Position numbers and translations under genes: made by a program. The notes under the pieces are model-generated. The model did no database searches and was not told the DNA's origin. It worked only from the letters and a program-made list of their open reading frames with translations. A stretch of 9,104 nt of DNA from Achromobacter sp. Lineage in GTDB: Bacteria > Pseudomonadota > Gammaproteobacteria > Burkholderiales > Burkholderiaceae_B. Below, one piece after another: positions 6,748-9,104 of the stretch (position 1 is its first letter; each line of letters starts with the position of its first letter). The DNA lies in NCBI GenBank assembly GCA_003454835.1, contig DMTA01000247.1, positions 1 to 9,104 on the forward strand, in the 5' to 3' direction.

Positions 6748-8919
6748 TTACTCGCCCATGGCAGGGTCAGTCACCGATGCCTTGCCCGTTTCGACGCGGC
6801 CGGCAAAGCGGCGCAGCCACGACGGATCCTCGGCCAGGCGCACCGTGAAGTCGTACCAGGCGTGGCTGCCCGCCAGCGCCCAGTGCTGCTCGACCTGCCC
6901 GCCTGCCGGCACCGTGAACGTCCAGCGTTCGTGGTTGGCGTAGTAGGCATTGGGCGTCACCTCGAAGGTGCACGGCGTCTTGCCGGCGTTGATGAAGCTG
7001 ACGTAGACGTCGCCGTTGGCGATGTCGTAGCAGACGCGGATCTCGGCATCCTGCTGCGCCGTGCGGTCCTGCGCCAGGTCGCCGGCGAAATGGCGGTGCC
7101 AGCCGTTGGGGCCCAGCACCCACAGGTCGTATTTGCCGCCGTCGGCGGCCGTGTCCCAGCTTCCTTCCAATTGCTTGTCCGGCTCCACCGTGTAGCGGCG
7201 CGGCACACGATCGAGATGCAGGCGGTCGTAGACATGGAACACCGCGGCCTGCTTGCCCGTGTTGGAGAACACCAGCCACATGTTGCCGGTGCCGGGCTGG
7301 CTGCGGCCGCTGGTGTGCAGTTCGTACGGCAAGGGCCGTGAATAGCGCACGCCCTTCTCCTGCACGCCCTTGGTCTGCGTCGACGGATCGGGCAGCGGCA
7401 CCGCGGTCAACGCCTGCTGCGCGGCGCGTTCCTGGTCGGCCCCCGTACGGGTCAGGCGAGTCAGGTCCGGCAGCTTCTCGTCATTCGGCGTGGCGAAATT
7501 GAAGGCCGAGGTCAGGTCACCCAACACGGCGCGGCGCCACGGGCTGATGTTCTCTTCTTTCACGCCAAAGCGGGCTTCCAGAAAGCGCAGCACCGAGGTG
7601 TGGTCGAACGCCTGCGAATTGATCCAGCCGCCGCGGCTCCAAGGCGACACCACGTACATCGGCACGCGCGGACCGGGGCCGTAGACGCGATCGTCGGGTT
7701 GGTCCTGTGCGGACGCGCGCGTGTGGCGATCCAGGTCGGTATTGACGGTGGAGGCGCCGATCATTGATTTGTTCCCGTCCAGCGACGGCGCGGCGGGCGG
7801 CGGCACATGGTCGAAAAAGCCGTCGTTCTCGTCGAAGTTGATGAGCAGGACGGTCTTGCTCCACACGTCCGGATTGGCGGTAAGCGCATCGAGCGTCTCC
7901 TGAATGTACCAGGCGCCCTGCACGGGGCTGGACGGGCCGGGGTGCTCGGAATAATTCGCCGGCGCCACGATCCACGACACCTGAGGCAACGTGCCGTTCA
8001 ACGCGTCGTCGCGCAGGGCCTGCAGGAAGCCGCCGTCCGGCATGGTGTTGGCGACGCCTTTGTACAGCGGGTTAGCGGCATCCATGCTGGGCGTCCAGGC
8101 CGGGTACGGCGAACCATTGCTGCCGTTGCCCACCAGTTCGTTGGCGCGGCGGAACTGCTGAAAGCCGGCCAGCGAGTTGTCCGTGAAGTTATCGGGAAGA
8201 TTCTGGTAGACCTTCCAGGTAACCCCGTTTTCCTGCAAGCGTTCCGGGTACGTCTTCCACGTCCAGCCGGTGTTCGAGGCGCCCAGCCCGTCCCACTGGT
8301 TGCGCGTCGAGGGGCCATTGCCCTGCCCCGTCGGATCGTTCGTGCCGGTCCAGAAAAAGAGTCGGTTGGTATTGGTGCCGCCATGTGACGAACAATGGTA
8401 GGCGTCGCACAGCGTGAAGGCGTCCGCGAGCGCGAACTGGAATGCCATTTCCTTCTCCCGGTAGTAGCCCATGGACTGGTTCTGCTTGTAGCGCGGCCAC
8501 TGATACATGCGGCCGTTGTCCCAGGCCATCTGCGCATCCAGGTAGTCGTGCGGCGTGCCGGCCACGCGCTGGGCGTTGCCCTGCGTGCTGTCCAGGTGAT
8601 ACGGCATGACGACGCGCGTGCCGTTGGTCTGTTCCCAGACGGAGCGGTTCTGCGGCAGCGGGATGGTGATGCGGTCGCCAAAACCGCGCACGCCCTTGAA
8701 CGTGCCGAAGTACATATCGAAGGAGCGGTTTTCCTGCATGAGGATGACCACGTGCTCGACGTCGTTGATGGTGCCGGTGCGGTTGTTGGCGGGGATGGCC
8801 AGTGCGCGGCGGATGGCGGGCGGGAACATCGACAGCGCGGTCAGCCCGGCGGTGGAGGCGGCCGCGTTGCGCAGGAAGCGGCGCTTGCCGGCGTGGATCG
8901 TGTCTTTTTCGGACTTCAC
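6748..8919 (-). CDS. phospholipase C, phosphocholine-specific type (AcpA/PlcH superfamily), Tat signal
   Basis: An exported phosphoesterase that probably hydrolyses phosphatidylcholine or sphingomyelin to phosphocholine and a lipid. From GTG at 8919 it has 723 residues, similar to Pseudomonas PlcH/PlcN. A Tat-type signal is visible, KRRFLRN at 12-18 followed by a weakly hydrophobic stretch to about 41. Catalytic phosphoesterase motifs are HVVILMQENRSFDMYFGTF (56-74, metal-binding Glu63 and Asn64), SSHGGTNTNRLFFW (177-190, probable nucleophile Thr182), HPGPSSPVQGAWY (326-338), NFDENDGFFDHVPPP (361-375) and GPGPRVPMYVVSPWSRGGW (414-432). Two C-terminal repeats of the bacterial PLC C-terminal type (DUF756) follow, roughly 525-615 and 625-712, each with a strand-rich pattern ending in a W-x(n)-G segment. 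The GTG start is chosen because AGGA lies 9 nt upstream and the Tat motif follows at once; a TTG at 8967 is in frame but overlaps the upstream gene. Head-group specificity is family inference. Confidence 0.9.
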   Translation of the reverse strand: MKSEKDTIHAGKRRFLRNAAASTAGLTALSMFPPAIRRALAIPANNRTGTINDVEHVVILMQENRSFDMYFGTFKGVRGFGDRITIPLPQNRSVWEQTNGTRVVMPYHLDSTQGNAQRVAGTPHDYLDAQMAWDNGRMYQWPRYKQNQSMGYYREKEMAFQFALADAFTLCDAYHCSSHGGTNTNRLFFWTGTNDPTGQGNGPSTRNQWDGLGASNTGWTWKTYPERLQENGVTWKVYQNLPDNFTDNSLAGFQQFRRANELVGNGSNGSPYPAWTPSMDAANPLYKGVANTMPDGGFLQALRDDALNGTLPQVSWIVAPANYSEHPGPSSPVQGAWYIQETLDALTANPDVWSKTVLLINFDENDGFFDHVPPPAAPSLDGNKSMIGASTVNTDLDRHTRASAQDQPDDRVYGPGPRVPMYVVSPWSRGGWINSQAFDHTSVLRFLEARFGVKEENISPWRRAVLGDLTSAFNFATPNDEKLPDLTRLTRTGADQERAAQQALTAVPLPDPSTQTKGVQEKGVRYSRPLPYELHTSGRSQPGTGNMWLVFSNTGKQAAVFHVYDRLHLDRVPRRYTVEPDKQLEGSWDTAADGGKYDLWVLGPNGWHRHFAGDLAQDRTAQQDAEIRVCYDIANGDVYVSFINAGKTPCTFEVTPNAYYANHERWTFTVPAGGQVEQHWALAGSHAWYDFTVRLAEDPSWLRRFAGRVETGKASVTDPAMGE

Positions 8920-8928
8920 GGATTTTTT

Positions 8929-8932
8929 TCCT
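8929..8932 (-). promoter_or_regulatory. ribosome binding site supporting the GTG start of phospholipase C
   Basis: AGGA followed by an A-run ends 9 nt before GTG at 8919, within a 35-nt gap after the lipoprotein stop. It decides for the GTG over the in-frame TTG at 8967 and suggests that the two genes share one transcript. Confidence 0.55.
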
Positions 8933-8954
8933 ATGGGTCTACAAGAAGCGCGGC

Positions 8955-9104
8955 TCAGGGCGCGCAACGCAGTTCGGGCTTGGCGGGCGGCGGCGTGGGC
9001 GTCTCGGGCTGGGTGGGGGTGCCCGGGTCGGAGGGGGCGCCGGCGTCGTCATCGTCGTCGCCGCCGCCGCAGGCGGCCAGGGTGGCGGTCAGCATCAGCA
9101 CCGC
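8955..9104 (-). CDS. very small lipoprotein, C-terminal part (start at or beyond the window edge)
   Basis: The visible 49 codons end at TGA (8955-8957). They read as the end of a signal peptide with a lipobox (LTATLAAC), then a mature peptide of about 38 residues: Cys, three Gly, five Asp, then a Pro/Thr-rich tail ending ELRCAP. Lipidation at the first cysteine is predicted, and glycine at position +2 favours the outer membrane rather than retention in the inner membrane. An ATG at 9095 and a GTG at 9101 exist inside the window, but both leave the signal peptide short and without its basic N-terminus, so the true start is probably off the right edge. The phospholipase C gene begins 35 nt downstream, suggesting co-transcription. 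No known family is recognised. The tail is too short for a folded domain, and a tether, anchor or small accessory role is only a guess. A near-terminal second cysteine is notable. Confidence 0.7.
   Translation of the reverse strand, partial: AVLMLTATLAACGGGDDDDDAGAPSDPGTPTQPETPTPPPAKPELRCAP

Noticed and set aside
8919..8967. Longer phospholipase start at TTG 8967
   Set aside because: It would overlap the lipoprotein gene end and put 16 extra residues ahead of the Tat signal. The GTG at 8919 has a well-spaced AGGA.
9040..9080. GTC/GCC triplet-like run near the right edge as a DNA repeat
   Set aside because: It simply encodes the Gly3-Asp5 stretch of the lipoprotein and is too short and interrupted to count as a separate repeat element.

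Overview
This window looks like chromosomal DNA from a GC-rich betaproteobacterium. The style of the proteins (a GsiA-type ATPase, a Tat-exported phospholipase C with two C-terminal repeats, a YwrD-like gamma-glutamyltransferase) suggests the Bordetella/Achromobacter group of the Alcaligenaceae. That placement is an inference from family resemblance and composition, not a database match. Coding density is very high, and I see no tRNA, rRNA, insertion sequence, phage gene or CRISPR array.

Layout: from 5748 down to base 1, five minus-strand genes form an apparent operon. In transcription order they are a gamma-glutamyltransferase-family Ntn-hydrolase (ggt-like), a periplasmic peptide-binding protein, two inner-membrane permeases, and the N-terminal 202 residues of a GsiA-like ATPase that runs off the left edge. 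Junctions are tight (47 nt, then a 129-nt leader holding a strong hairpin, then a 4-nt ATGA overlap, then 5 nt). A 300-residue LysR-type regulator is divergently transcribed from 5842. The 93-bp AT-rich gap between it and the hydrolase gene carries a perfect 15-bp palindrome, the likely operator.

The right-hand part (6748-9104, minus strand) holds a 723-residue Tat-signal phospholipase C of the AcpA/PlcH superfamily and, just upstream of it and probably co-transcribed, the end of a very small lipoprotein. The phospholipase and the LysR gene converge with only 3 bp between their stop codons.

How the genes work together (inference): the ABC importer resembles the glutathione importer GsiABCD of enterobacteria. 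The co-transcribed hydrolase has no export signal, so the simplest model is import of intact glutathione or another gamma-glutamyl compound followed by cytoplasmic cleavage, under control of the divergent LysR protein. The phospholipase C and its lipoprotein form a separate export-related unit that may supply phosphate, choline or nitrogen from phospholipids. The components are known families. The less ordinary points are the intracellular hydrolase-importer pairing, the intercistronic RNA element with two mutually exclusive stems, and the phospholipase-microlipoprotein pair.
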